Both the position numbers and the translations under genes were made by a program. From JAWWBN01 sp033720955 (GTDB lineage Bacteria > Acidobacteriota > Thermoanaerobaculia > Multivoradales > JAHEKO01), in contig JAWWBN010000037.1 in assembly GCA_033720955.1 (NCBI GenBank), forward strand, positions 1 to 23,441: a stretch of DNA of 23,441 nt. The letters are read 5' to 3'. This document shows positions 16,249 to 23,441 of the stretch, piece by piece (positions within the stretch are counted from its first letter, which is position 1; the number at the start of each line of letters is the position of its first letter). The notes under the pieces were generated by a model. The model did not search any database and was not told where the DNA came from. It saw nothing but the letters and a program-made list of their open reading frames with translations.

Positions 16249-16274
16249 CGGCAGATCCCCCCCGGTCGTCCGGG

Positions 16275-16304
16275 AGGCTATCGAGATTGCGAAACGCCTG
16301 TCAA
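16275..16304 (-). promoter_or_regulatory. Candidate promoter for the yceD-rpmF-fab block
   Basis: On the minus strand a perfect TTGACA (16304-16299) is followed after 18 bases by TAGCCT (16280-16275; 3 of 6 to TATAAT). A perfect -35 is rare in DNA this GC-rich, and it stands 50-odd bases upstream of the first gene of the block. The -10 is weak, so activator dependence is possible. Confidence 0.5.
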
Positions 16305-16307
16305 TCT

Positions 16308-16322
16308 GGGACCATCGGTCCC
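16308..16322. repeat. Perfect inverted repeat in divergent spacer (possible operator)
   Basis: GGGACC (16308-16313), ATC, GGTCCC (16317-16322) form a perfect 15-base palindrome centred in the spacer between yceD and the first glycosyltransferase. It lies just upstream of the TTGACA of the yceD promoter and 9 bases before the glycosyltransferase ATG. It could be a repressor or activator site acting on both sides, or a 5'-leader hairpin on the plus strand. Confidence 0.35.
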
Positions 16323-16331
16323 CACTCGCCT

Positions 16332-17759
16332 ATGGAAGAGAACGGCGGACCCGCCTCCGAGCCCACCGAGCGCTACTCGCCGCCCCGACGGCTGCTGCGC
16401 GCGCTCGCCCGACGCTTCCCCCGCGCCCACATCGCCTTCAACTTCCTGCGCGCCAAGACGATCCACTACCTCCTCCGGGCGCGCGACCTGGTCCGCCGGC
16501 CGCTGGCGCCGCGGCGCCTTTCGGCCACCTGGCGCTGGCTCGCCGCCGAGACAACGAGGTTCGCCGCCCTGCGGCGGGAGCCGCGGCTGACCGTGGCGGT
16601 GGAGGTGGGGGCCTTCTGGGAGCCCCTCACCGGCATCGGGTGGTACCTCTACCGGCTGCTCGAGCACCTGGCCGACCGCGACGACGTGCGGCTGCGGCTG
16701 CACGGACCCTCGATCGTGGCCAGCCCCGACCTGCCGGAGCCGCGCGTGCCGCCGCCCACCGGGGCGGCCCTGGAGCTCGTGCGGATCGAGGTCCCCGACG
16801 GCCTCGTCGTGCCCCGCGGTCTGCTGATCAAGGTGCTGCGCAAAGCGGAGCCGCTGCTGATCGCCCTGGAGGGCAACCGGGTCCTCTTCGCGCCGAACTA
16901 CGTGCTGCCGCGGCGCTTCCGGCTGGCGGGCGGGGCCCGGGTGGCGACGATCCACGACCTGGGGTGGCGCAAGGTGCCGTGGACCCTGCGCCCCGAGACT
17001 CTGGTGGAGCTCTCCGAGAGCCTCGAGCACGCCCTCTTCGAGGCGACCCGGCTGATCACCGTCAGCGAGACGGTCCGCGGCGAGCTCGAGGAGCTCGGGC
17101 TGGCCGACCCCGGCCGGGTGACCGCGATCCATCACGGCCCGGGCCAGCTCGCCGAGGTGACGCCGGGCGAGCTGCCGGACCACGTGCCCGAGAGCTACGG
17201 CCTGCACGTGGGCACCCTGGAGCCGCGAAAGAACATCCTGGGCCTGCTGGCCGCCTGGGACCGCCTCCACGAGCTCGTGGCCGACCCGCCGACCCTGGTG
17301 CTCTGCGGCCGCTTCGGATGGAAGGCGGACGCGATCCGCGCCGCCGTCGAGCGCGCCACGGCCGCCGGCCGGGCCGTCCACCTGGGCTACGTCACCGAGG
17401 AGGAGCTCGCAGCCCTCTACCGGCGGGCGCGGGTGGTGGTCTTCCCGTCGCTGTACGAGGGCTTCGGGCTGCCGGCCATCGAGGCCCAGCAGGCCGGCGC
17501 CCCCCTGGTGGCGAGCGACATCCCGGTGCTGCGCGAGGTCGCCGCCGACGGCGCCCTCGACGCCGCCCCCGATCGGCCCGACGAGCTGGCGGCGACCATC
17601 GCCCGCCTCCTCGCCGAGCCGACTCTGGCGCGGGAGGTCGCGGAGCGGGGCCGCCGCCGCGCCGGCGAGCTGAGCTGGACGCGCTCCGCCCGCCAGACCC
17701 TCGAGGTGCTCGCGCGGGCGGCGGGCGACGCCGGCGCCCGGAACGGCCGCGCCGCATGA
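16332..17759 (+). CDS. GT4 family glycosyltransferase with basic N-terminal extension
   Basis: This is a predicted retaining GT-B glycosyltransferase (GT4) for assembly of a surface polysaccharide on a lipid carrier at the inner membrane face. The 475-residue protein has a GT-B core starting near residue 87 (VAVEVGAFWEPLTGIGWYLYR, split at 88-108), ATIHDLGWR (205-213), the donor-phosphate segment VGTLEPRKN (293-301), LCGRFGW (324-330) and PSLYEGFGLPAIEA (372-385) with the E-x7-E pair. Residues 1-85 precede the fold and are strongly basic with little acidic content (for example 20-64), which may bind the membrane. Sugar donor and acceptor cannot be assigned. The ATG at 16332 lacks a good ribosome-binding site; a TTG 15 codons upstream in frame is less likely. 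The stop overlaps the next gene by 4 bp. Confidence 0.85.
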   Translation: MEENGGPASEPTERYSPPRRLLRALARRFPRAHIAFNFLRAKTIHYLLRARDLVRRPLAPRRLSATWRWLAAETTRFAALRREPRLTVAVEVGAFWEPLTGIGWYLYRLLEHLADRDDVRLRLHGPSIVASPDLPEPRVPPPTGAALELVRIEVPDGLVVPRGLLIKVLRKAEPLLIALEGNRVLFAPNYVLPRRFRLAGGARVATIHDLGWRKVPWTLRPETLVELSESLEHALFEATRLITVSETVRGELEELGLADPGRVTAIHHGPGQLAEVTPGELPDHVPESYGLHVGTLEPRKNILGLLAAWDRLHELVADPPTLVLCGRFGWKADAIRAAVERATAAGRAVHLGYVTEEELAALYRRARVVVFPSLYEGFGLPAIEAQQAGAPLVASDIPVLREVAADGALDAAPDRPDELAATIARLLAEPTLAREVAERGRRRAGELSWTRSARQTLEVLARAAGDAGARNGRAA

Positions 17760-18874
17760 GCCCGGCGCGGCCCACGGTGGGAGTGGACCTGCGGGCGCTG
17801 GTCCGGCGACCCTCCGGCATCGGCTGGTACACCCTGGCGCTCCTGACCCGGCTGGCGCGGCGCGGAGCCGCCCGCTACCTCGGCCTCTCCCACCGTCCCA
17901 CCGTCGCGGACGACCGGCTGCGCGAGGCGGGGGTGGCGCTCGAGTGCGAGACGGCGCCGCTCGGCTCGTGGTGGCAACAGCTCGTGACGCCGCCGCGGCT
18001 GGCGGCCGGCGACGTCGACCTGTTCTGGTCGCCCCTCTCCGTGCTGCCCGCCCTGCTGCCGGTGCCGGGGGTGGTCACGGTGCACGACCTGACGCCGCTT
18101 CTCTTCCCGGAGAGCCACAGCCTCAAGGTGCGTCTCAGCATGGCCCCCCTGCTGCGCCGGACCGTCCGGACCGCGGCCCGCGTCGTGGCCGACTCCCGCG
18201 CCACCGCCGGCGACCTGGCCGCCCGCTACCCCGCCTGCCGCGGCCGTCTCACGGTCATCTACCCCGGCGTCGATCCGGAGTTCCGGCCCGCACCGGCTGC
18301 GGAGATCGCCGCCGTCCGCACCGAGCTGGGCCTGCCGGAGGGCTACCTCCTCTCCACCGCGACCCTCGAGCCTCGGAAGAACCTGGGCCGGCTCCTGGAC
18401 GCCTGGGAGGAGCTCGCCGCGGGCGACGCCGGCTTCCCGCCCCTGGTGCTCTGCGGCGGCTACGGCTGGCGGAGCCGGCGGCTGCTGGAGCGCATCCGGG
18501 GGCTCGAGGGCCGCGGCCTCGCCTGGCTGGGTCACCTGCCGAGAGAGCGGCTGGTGCGGGTCTTCCAGGGCGCCCTGGCCTTCGTCTATCCGTCGCTCTA
18601 CGAGGGCTTCGGGCTGCCGGTCGCGGAGGCCATGGCGTGCGGCCTGCCGACCCTGGCGTCGAACCGCTCGAGCCTGCCGGAGGTGCTGGGCGACGCCGGC
18701 ATCCTCTTCGACCCCGAGGACCGCCGCGAGCTCTCCGTGGCCCTGCGCCGGGTGGTGTCCGACGCCGCCCTGCGCGCCGAGCTCGGTGAGCGCGCCCGCG
18801 AGCGCTCCCGGCGATTCGACTGGGACGACTCCGCACGCCGGATGGAGGAGGTCTTCGCCGCGGTGCTCGGCTAG
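17756..18874 (+). CDS. GT4 family glycosyltransferase
   Basis: The 372-residue product is the second GT4 enzyme of the cluster and resembles its upstream neighbour over the GT-B core. It has VGVDLRALVRRPSGIGWY (8-25), TVHDLTPLLFPE (108-119), the VADSRATAGDL segment (144-154), VIYPGVDPEF (167-176), TLEPRKNLGRLL (203-214), LCGGYGWRS (232-240) and PSLYEGFGLPVAEA (279-292) with the E283/E291 pair of retaining GT4 enzymes. It lacks the long N-terminal extension of the first gene. The ATG overlaps the previous stop (ATGA), so translation is likely coupled. It probably adds one sugar of a repeat unit. A mannosyl- or rhamnosyltransferase is plausible for this subgroup but is not shown by the sequence. 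Confidence 0.88.
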   Translation: MSPARPTVGVDLRALVRRPSGIGWYTLALLTRLARRGAARYLGLSHRPTVADDRLREAGVALECETAPLGSWWQQLVTPPRLAAGDVDLFWSPLSVLPALLPVPGVVTVHDLTPLLFPESHSLKVRLSMAPLLRRTVRTAARVVADSRATAGDLAARYPACRGRLTVIYPGVDPEFRPAPAAEIAAVRTELGLPEGYLLSTATLEPRKNLGRLLDAWEELAAGDAGFPPLVLCGGYGWRSRRLLERIRGLEGRGLAWLGHLPRERLVRVFQGALAFVYPSLYEGFGLPVAEAMACGLPTLASNRSSLPEVLGDAGILFDPEDRRELSVALRRVVSDAALRAELGERARERSRRFDWDDSARRMEEVFAAVLG

Positions 18875-18885
18875 AATCCGCCGAG
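18866..18885 (+). repeat. Hairpin over the stop codon, with -10-like TAGAAT
   Basis: CTCGGC (18866-18871) and GCCGAG (18880-18885) are perfect 6-base arms flanking an 8-base loop that contains the TAG stop (18872-18874). The loop also reads TAGAAT (18872-18877), 5 of 6 matches to a -10 box, upstream of the next gene. No -35 is visible. It may be a weak terminator, a weak promoter, or chance. Confidence 0.2.
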
Positions 18886-18931
18886 GCCGGCGGCGATCCA
18901 GCCGCCCGCCGCTCCCCGGACACCTCGCGCC

Positions 18932-20050
18932 TTGCCCCACAAGATCGGGATCGACGCCCGGAAGCTGACCGATTTCGGCATCGGAACCTACATCGAGCAG
19001 CTCATCCGGGCGCTGGCGGCCCTGGAGACCGAGCACCTCTTCTACCTCTTCGTCGGCGAGCGGCACCGCCACCATCTCGACGACCTGCCCGACAACTTCC
19101 GCGTGGTGGTGGAGACCTCGCCGGTCTACTCGGCCCGCGAGCTGCTGATGCTCTCCTGGCGTCTCTTCCGGCTGAAGCTCGACCTCTATCACGCCACCCA
19201 CTACGTGCTGCCGGCGGTCGTTCCCTGCCGCGCGGTGGTGACGATCCACGACATCATCCACCTGCTCTACCCACAGTTCCTGCCCAGCCCGGTGGCGCTG
19301 CTCTACGCCCGCCGGATGATCCGCCGCAGCCTGACCAAGGCGGACCGGATCATCACCGACTCCGAGAACACCCGCTCCGACCTGATGGAGTACTTCCGAG
19401 TCGGCGGTTCCAACATCGAGGCGATCTACCCCGGGGTCTCGGCGCGCTTCCGCCGGCGGCTCTCGGAGGCGGAGATCCGGGCGGTGATCGAGCCCCTGGG
19501 GGTGACGCGGCCCTACCTGCTCTTCGTGGGCAACCCGAAGCCGCACAAGAACCTGGACCGGATCGTCCGCGCCTACGCGCGGGCGCTCTCCCTGGGCAGC
19601 TTCCAGGGCGACCTGGTCTGCGTCGGAGAGCGCGGTAACCGCGACTTCAAGATCCGCGAGCGCGCCCGCCAGCTCGAGATCGAGGACCGGCTGAAGCTCC
19701 TGGGGCACGTGGACGACGAGGCTCTGCCCGCCCTCTACCAGGGCGCGGAGCTCTTCCTCTTCCCCACTCTGTACGAGGGCTTCGGCCTGCCGGTGGTCGA
19801 GGCCATGGCGAGCGGCACGGCGGTCATCACCTCGTCGAACTCGGCGCTCAAGGAGATCGCCGAGGGGCACGCGCGGCTGGTGGACCCGCTCGACGTGGAG
19901 AAGATCGCCCAGGCCATCGCCGGGCTGATGGGCGACCCCGAGCGCCGACTCGAGCTGTCCCGCGCGGGGCTCGAGCGGGCCGAGCAGTTCCGCTGGGAGC
20001 GCACCGCCAGACAGACCCTGGCCGTCTACGAGAAGGCGCTGGCGAATTGA
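18932..20050 (+). CDS. GT4 family glycosyltransferase
   Basis: This is the third GT4 enzyme, 372 residues. It shows IGIDARKLTDFGIGTYIEQL (split at 5-24), the DLYHATHYVLP segment (84-94), VVTIHDIIHLLYP (102-114), AIYPGVSARF (164-173), a variant donor loop VGNPKPHKN (199-207), GERGNRDFK (232-240), LGHVDDEALPALY (257-269) and PTLYEGFGLPVVEAMASG (278-295) with E282 and E290. It is less like genes one and two than they are like each other. The start is a TTG at 18932: no ATG or GTG lies close enough to keep the beta-1 strand, which begins at residue 4. A 57-base gap separates it from the previous gene. It probably adds a further sugar to the same lipid-linked glycan. Confidence 0.87.
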   Translation: MPHKIGIDARKLTDFGIGTYIEQLIRALAALETEHLFYLFVGERHRHHLDDLPDNFRVVVETSPVYSARELLMLSWRLFRLKLDLYHATHYVLPAVVPCRAVVTIHDIIHLLYPQFLPSPVALLYARRMIRRSLTKADRIITDSENTRSDLMEYFRVGGSNIEAIYPGVSARFRRRLSEAEIRAVIEPLGVTRPYLLFVGNPKPHKNLDRIVRAYARALSLGSFQGDLVCVGERGNRDFKIRERARQLEIEDRLKLLGHVDDEALPALYQGAELFLFPTLYEGFGLPVVEAMASGTAVITSSNSALKEIAEGHARLVDPLDVEKIAQAIAGLMGDPERRLELSRAGLERAEQFRWERTARQTLAVYEKALAN

Positions 20051-20075
20051 CAAAGCAGAGCGGATACGGTCGAAT
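20047..20075 (+). promoter_or_regulatory. Candidate sigma-70 promoter for the priming transferase
   Basis: A perfect TTGACA (20047-20052) overlaps the stop codon of the upstream glycosyltransferase. Exactly 17 bases further is TCGAAT (20070-20075; 4 of 6 to TATAAT). The surrounding 20041-20115 is clearly less GC-rich than its flanks. It would give a leader of about 30 bases before the TTG start at 20111. Confidence 0.45.
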
Positions 20076-20110
20076 TCTCCCGAACGCGAAACGAGGGCAC
20101 GGAGGCGGAA

Positions 20111-21559
20111 TTGCTGCGACGGCATAACCGGATCGCTGCGACCCTCTACATGGCGGGCGACCTGGTGGCGACCCTGGTCGCCTTCGCGCTGGCCTGGTAC
20201 CTGCGCTTCGAGGTGGACCTGCTGCCGGGCTCGAGCCTGCTCAAGGGACACGTTCCCGAGCTCGGCCGCTACCTGCGTCTGCTGCCCTTCGTGATGGTGC
20301 TCTGGCCCGTCGTCTTCCACTTCCACGGCCTCTACAAGATCCGCCGCACCCGCACCCGCGCCGACGAGAGCCTGACTTTGATCGTCGCCGTGGCCCTGGC
20401 GACGGTCCTGCTGTCGGTGGTCCTCACCTGGTACCGCCTCCCCGGCTACGTCCGCGCGGACGGGGTGGTGGAGCAGTTCACCTACAGCCGCTCCTTCCTC
20501 GCCCTCTTCGCGGTGCTCAACCTGCTCGCGGTCGGCGCCGCCCGCTACCTGATCCGCGGCGCCATCCGGCAGGCCCGAGCCCGCGGCTTCAGCACCCAGA
20601 GGATCCTCGTCGCGGGGGCCGGGGCGCTGGGGGTGGAGGTCACCCGCAAGATCCAGGCGCACCGGGAGTTCGGCTTCGAGGTGATCGGCTTCCTGGACGA
20701 CGACCCGGCCAAGAGCGGGGCCACCATCCTGGGCGCGCCCGTTCTGGGCACCCTGGACGACGTGGAGACCGCGCTCGAGAAGGGGTCGGTGGACCAGATC
20801 TACGTGGCGCTGCCGCCGGAGGCGCACCGCAAGACCCTGCAGCTCCTCCAGGTGGCGGCCCGCGAGTGCGTCGACGCCAAGCTCGTCCCCGACATCCTCC
20901 AGTACGCCACCCTGAAGGCGGCCATCGAGGACCTGGACGGCATCCCGGTGATCAACCTGAGCGAGGTGCCGCTCGAGGGCTGGTCGAGCCTGGTCAAGCG
21001 GGCCATGGACCTGACCCTCGCGCTCGCGGCGCTGGTCGGCCTGCTCCCCTTCCTGCCCTTCGTCGCCCTGGCGATCTGGCTGGAGGACCGCGGGCCGATC
21101 TTCTACCGCCAGGAGCGCATGGGCCTGGACGGCCGGCCTTTCATGATCCTCAAGCTGCGCTCCATGCGGGTGGGAGCCGAGGACACCACGGGGCCCGTGT
21201 GGGCGGTCCGCGACGACCCCCGGCGCACCCGGGTGGGAAGCTTCCTGCGGCGCTGGTCGCTGGACGAGCTGCCACAGATCTGGAACGTGCTGATGGGCGA
21301 GATGTCCATCGTCGGGCCGCGCCCGGAGCGGCCGGCGTTCGTGCACGAGTTCAAGAACCGCATGCCCCAGTACATGCTGCGGCACCGGGTGAAGTCGGGG
21401 ATCACCGGCTGGGCGCAGGTGCACGGCTGGCGGGGCAACACCTCGATCAAGAAGCGGCTCCAGTACGACCTCTACTACATCGAGAACTGGTCGCTCGGCC
21501 TGGACGTCAAGATCCTCTGGATGACCCTGCGGCACGGGCTCCGGGTCAACGCCTACTAG
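20111..21559 (+). CDS. Polyprenyl-phosphate glycosylphosphotransferase (priming enzyme)
   Basis: This is a predicted initiating transferase that moves a sugar-1-phosphate from a nucleotide sugar onto undecaprenyl phosphate at the inner membrane, starting exopolysaccharide or O-antigen-like units. The 482-residue protein has four N-terminal membrane segments (about 10-33, 52-72, 87-107, 128-147), a Rossmann-like middle domain with VAGAGALGVEV (167-177) and GFLDDDPA (193-200), a membrane anchor near 301-324, and the catalytic domain with KLRSM (348-352), the WSLDELPQ motif (382-389) holding D385 and E386, VGPRPERP (401-408), GITGWAQVHG (430-439) and the terminal NAY. This is the full WcaJ/CpsE-type layout. 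The TTG start has GGAGG at 20101-20105. It follows three GT4 genes. The sugar donor is unknown. Confidence 0.92.
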   Translation: MLRRHNRIAATLYMAGDLVATLVAFALAWYLRFEVDLLPGSSLLKGHVPELGRYLRLLPFVMVLWPVVFHFHGLYKIRRTRTRADESLTLIVAVALATVLLSVVLTWYRLPGYVRADGVVEQFTYSRSFLALFAVLNLLAVGAARYLIRGAIRQARARGFSTQRILVAGAGALGVEVTRKIQAHREFGFEVIGFLDDDPAKSGATILGAPVLGTLDDVETALEKGSVDQIYVALPPEAHRKTLQLLQVAARECVDAKLVPDILQYATLKAAIEDLDGIPVINLSEVPLEGWSSLVKRAMDLTLALAALVGLLPFLPFVALAIWLEDRGPIFYRQERMGLDGRPFMILKLRSMRVGAEDTTGPVWAVRDDPRRTRVGSFLRRWSLDELPQIWNVLMGEMSIVGPRPERPAFVHEFKNRMPQYMLRHRVKSGITGWAQVHGWRGNTSIKKRLQYDLYYIENWSLGLDVKILWMTLRHGLRVNAY

Positions 21560-21568
21560 CGGCTAGGC
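21551..21568. repeat. Palindrome containing both convergent stop codons
   Basis: GCCTA (21551-21555) pairs with TAGGC (21564-21568), and CTAG (21556-21559), CGG, CTAG (21563-21566) gives a nested 11-base palindrome. The two TAG stops, one on each strand, lie inside it, and only 3 bases separate the genes. There is no T-tract. It could act as a weak bidirectional transcription barrier. Confidence 0.3.
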
Positions 21569-23441
21569 CGTCTTGCGCAGGGCGCGGCGGACGATCTTCA
21601 GGTCTTCCCGGAGCCGCGCCCGCTCCTCGGCCCGCGGCGGCCGCCCGGCGAAGCTCTCCTCCAGGTAGAGCCGCACGATGCGGCCCGCCGGCTCCTCCGC
21701 TGTCGGACAGCGGCTTACGAGGCGGCGCTCGAGCTCGAGTGGAGCGGTGGCCTCGTCCACCCCGGCGCGGCGCCGGGCGAGAGCCTGCCGGAGCTGGCGG
21801 TAGGCGTCCACGGCGGTCCAGCTCGCCCGGCGCCGCCGGAGCCAGATCACCAGCGCCGCCAGCAGCGCGAGCAGGGGCGCCCAGCGGGCCTGGCGCCAGA
21901 CCGGGGCCTCCCGCCGCTCCGGCGGCGCCGACGTCGTCTCCGCGCTCTCCGTCTGCGCCTCCGCGGCCGCGCCGGCGCTCTCCTCGTCGCCGCCGGCCAG
22001 CCGCTCCCAGAGCGACTGCCAGAGGCCGCGCAGCCGCAGGAACACCCCCGCCTGGTCGCTGAAGCCGTAGGTCAGGACGTAGCGGTCCCAGCGGAAGAGG
22101 AGGTAGTCGTAGGCCTGGAGGGCCAGCCGGCGCCAGTCGACGTCCCCCGCGGCCGGCAGGCCCGCCGCCGGCGTGGGGTCGAACACCCGCCAGCCCTCGT
22201 CGGGCAGGTAGGCCTCCACCCAGGCGTGGGCGTTGCTCTGCCGGACGATGAAGTACTCCTGGAGGGGGTTGAACTCGGCCCCCCAGTAGCCGGTGACCAA
22301 ACGCGCCGGCACCCCCTGGGTGCGCAGCATCAGCACCATGGCGCTGGCGAAGTACTCGCAGTGGCCCTGCCGCGTCTCGAAGAGAAAGCGGTCGATGGGG
22401 CGATCCTCCCGGCCGGGGAGCAGCTCCAGGCTGTAGCCGTACTCGCGGATCAGATGGTGCTCGATCCGCTCCGCCGTCTCGGCCGGGCCGGCGGCGGCGC
22501 CGGCCACCTCGGCCGCCAGGCGGGCCAGCCGCGGGCTGGCCTCCGTCACGTTTCTCTCCGCCAGGCTGGGCGGCGGCTCCTCGAAGACCGACCAAGCCAG
22601 CGGCGGCCTGCGGGCCAGACCTGCGCGATAGGCGACCGCGCTGGTGGGCTGGGCCAGAAGCGACACCGCCCCGGTGCTGTCCACCAGCACCGCCGGCGCC
22701 GGCACGTCCAGCCAGATCGTCTGCTGCGGCAGCGGCAGGCGCGCCAGCGGCGTCGGCCGCATCCACACCTGCATCCACGAGCGCGGGCGGCCGGGGCCGA
22801 GCTCGAAGAAGCCTCCCACCGCCCGCCGCATCAGCCGGTTCCCGGCCGCCTCCTGGTACCAGGCGTTGCCGTCGAAGGTCTCGAAGACCGCCATCCGGAA
22901 CCGCAGCTCGGGCAGGTCGGGCGGCGGCCCCTCGAAGGAGAAGCGGAAGGCCACGGCGCTGGAGGTGCGCACCCGGCCGATGGTGTCGAGAGTGACCCGC
23001 TCGGAGAAGCCGGTCGCCTGGCCCCCTCCCCCGGCCACCCCCGGCGCCACCAGGTAGGGCTGACGCAGCCGCGGCAGGAGCACGAAGAGCGGGATGGCCA
23101 CCACCACCGTGAGCGCCGTCGCCCCCACCGCGAAGCTCCCCAGGGGCGGCCGGGACCGGGCTTCCGCTTCGGCGCGGGCCGCCTCGTGATAGCCGGCGAA
23201 CCGCGTCAGGGTCCAGATGGAGAGACCCAGGATGACGACCTGGTAGACCACCACGGAGGGGTGGACGCTCGAGCCCATCGAGGCCAGGAAGAGGAAGAAG
23301 ATGGCCAGCATCGCGTGCCACTTGTCCTGCTCCCGCTTGAGGGCGAAGAGCTTCACCGTCAGGGTGAACAGGGCCAGATGAGCCAAGGGCTGCAGCACCT
23401 GACCGCGCCAGAAGAGGGTCAGATCGCCGAAGAAGAAGGGC
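21563..23441 (-). CDS. TgpA-like membrane transglutaminase, 5' end beyond window
   Basis: The frame is open from the TAG at 21563-21565 to the right edge, so the N-terminus is missing; a GTG at 23396-23398 is internal, because membrane-type sequence continues before it. About 626 residues are seen: four or five N-terminal membrane helices, a periplasmic transglutaminase-like domain, a single later helix (around 21841-21880) and a DUF4129-like cytoplasmic tail. The papain-like triad is intact: Cys codon at 22358-22360 (GHCEYF), His at 22226-22228 (NAHAW) and Asp at 22178-22180 (FDPTP). Family members such as Pseudomonas TgpA are essential or cell-envelope linked, often beside a MoxR ATPase and a DUF58 protein, which would lie to the right. 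The substrate is unknown. It is not part of the glycan operon, being transcribed towards it. Confidence 0.88.
   Translation of the reverse strand, partial: PFFFGDLTLFWRGQVLQPLAHLALFTLTVKLFALKREQDKWHAMLAIFFLFLASMGSSVHPSVVVYQVVILGLSIWTLTRFAGYHEAARAEAEARSRPPLGSFAVGATALTVVVAIPLFVLLPRLRQPYLVAPGVAGGGGQATGFSERVTLDTIGRVRTSSAVAFRFSFEGPPPDLPELRFRMAVFETFDGNAWYQEAAGNRLMRRAVGGFFELGPGRPRSWMQVWMRPTPLARLPLPQQTIWLDVPAPAVLVDSTGAVSLLAQPTSAVAYRAGLARRPPLAWSVFEEPPPSLAERNVTEASPRLARLAAEVAGAAAGPAETAERIEHHLIREYGYSLELLPGREDRPIDRFLFETRQGHCEYFASAMVLMLRTQGVPARLVTGYWGAEFNPLQEYFIVRQSNAHAWVEAYLPDEGWRVFDPTPAAGLPAAGDVDWRRLALQAYDYLLFRWDRYVLTYGFSDQAGVFLRLRGLWQSLWERLAGGDEESAGAAAEAQTESAETTSAPPERREAPVWRQARWAPLLALLAALVIWLRRRRASWTAVDAYRQLRQALARRRAGVDEATAPLELERRLVSRCPTAEEPAGRIVRLYLEESFAGRPPRAEERARLREDLKIVRRALRKTA

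Noticed and set aside
15494..16331. FapR-like control of the fab block
   Set aside because: I looked for the known FapR operator type near yceD and plsX; the palindrome present (GGGACC/GGTCCC) does not resemble it.
16287..16331. TTG at 16287 as the start of the first glycosyltransferase
   Set aside because: The 15 extra residues would read through the palindrome and have no family similarity; the ATG at 16332 is simpler, although its ribosome-binding site is poor.
17417..21535. A 1372-codon open frame on the minus strand, opposite four plus-strand genes
   Set aside because: It has no recognisable domain, an unnatural His/Gln/Arg/Gly-rich composition, and lies exactly opposite well-recognised glycosyltransferase and priming-enzyme genes. 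It is the antisense shadow expected from GC-rich codon use.

Overview
The window is very GC-rich (visibly around 70%), tightly packed and almost entirely chromosomal housekeeping and cell-envelope sequence. GTG and TTG starts are common, 4-bp ATGA/GTGA gene overlaps are frequent, and long open antisense frames occur everywhere as a by-product of GC-rich codon use. The yceD-rpmF-plsX-fab order, a cytochrome-b/Fe-S/CCG oxidoreductase of the FadF type, a secreted dipeptidyl-peptidase IV-like enzyme, a fused AroD-AroE and a cohesin-like exported protein together suggest a Gram-negative, high-GC bacterium. Acidobacteriota (for example a Thermoanaerobaculia-like lineage) is my best inference; it rests on gene content only, not on a phylogeny.

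Layout from left to right. Bases 1-135 are mostly long C runs (G runs on the minus strand) and look like a sequencing or assembly artefact at a contig end; they cut off the 3' end of trpC. Positions 135-5344 (minus strand) hold an aromatic amino acid operon, transcribed right to left: aroD-aroE fusion, trpE, trpG, trpD, trpC, each joined to the next by a 4-bp overlap. Diverging from it, 5454-9463 (plus strand) carries a membrane Fe-S oxidoreductase (FadF/ETF:quinone oxidoreductase-like), translationally coupled to a secreted S9B (DPP IV-like) peptidase. This converges on a minus-strand block, 9483-16248, with the conserved lipid-synthesis order yceD, rpmF, plsX, fabH, fabD, fabG, acpP, fabF, followed by a small exported cohesin-like protein. 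From a divergent promoter region at 16249-16331, a plus-strand surface-polysaccharide cluster begins: three GT4 glycosyltransferases (16332-20050) and a polyprenyl-phosphate glycosylphosphotransferase that would prime the lipid-linked glycan (20111-21559). It converges, with only 3 bp between stop codons, on a TgpA-like membrane transglutaminase running off the right edge (21563-23441).

Functionally: AroDE supplies shikimate towards chorismate, and TrpE/G/D/C take chorismate through anthranilate to indole-3-glycerol phosphate. The rest of the trp pathway must lie beyond the left edge or elsewhere. PlsX, FabH, FabD, FabG, ACP and FabF cover fatty-acid initiation and elongation and the link to phospholipid synthesis. 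FabZ and FabI are not here. The glycosyltransferases and the priming enzyme would build a repeat unit on undecaprenyl phosphate.

I found no tRNA, rRNA, CRISPR array, insertion sequence, phage or defence system, and no gene-free stretch longer than 300 bases. I do not see a convincing undescribed system. The points worth a second look are the AroD-AroE fusion at the head of the trp operon, the divergent TrpC signature motif, the FadF-DPP IV coupling, the cohesin-like protein with an acidic insert, the tandem GT4 cluster with a basic N-terminal extension, several readable promoters, and the artefact at the left end.
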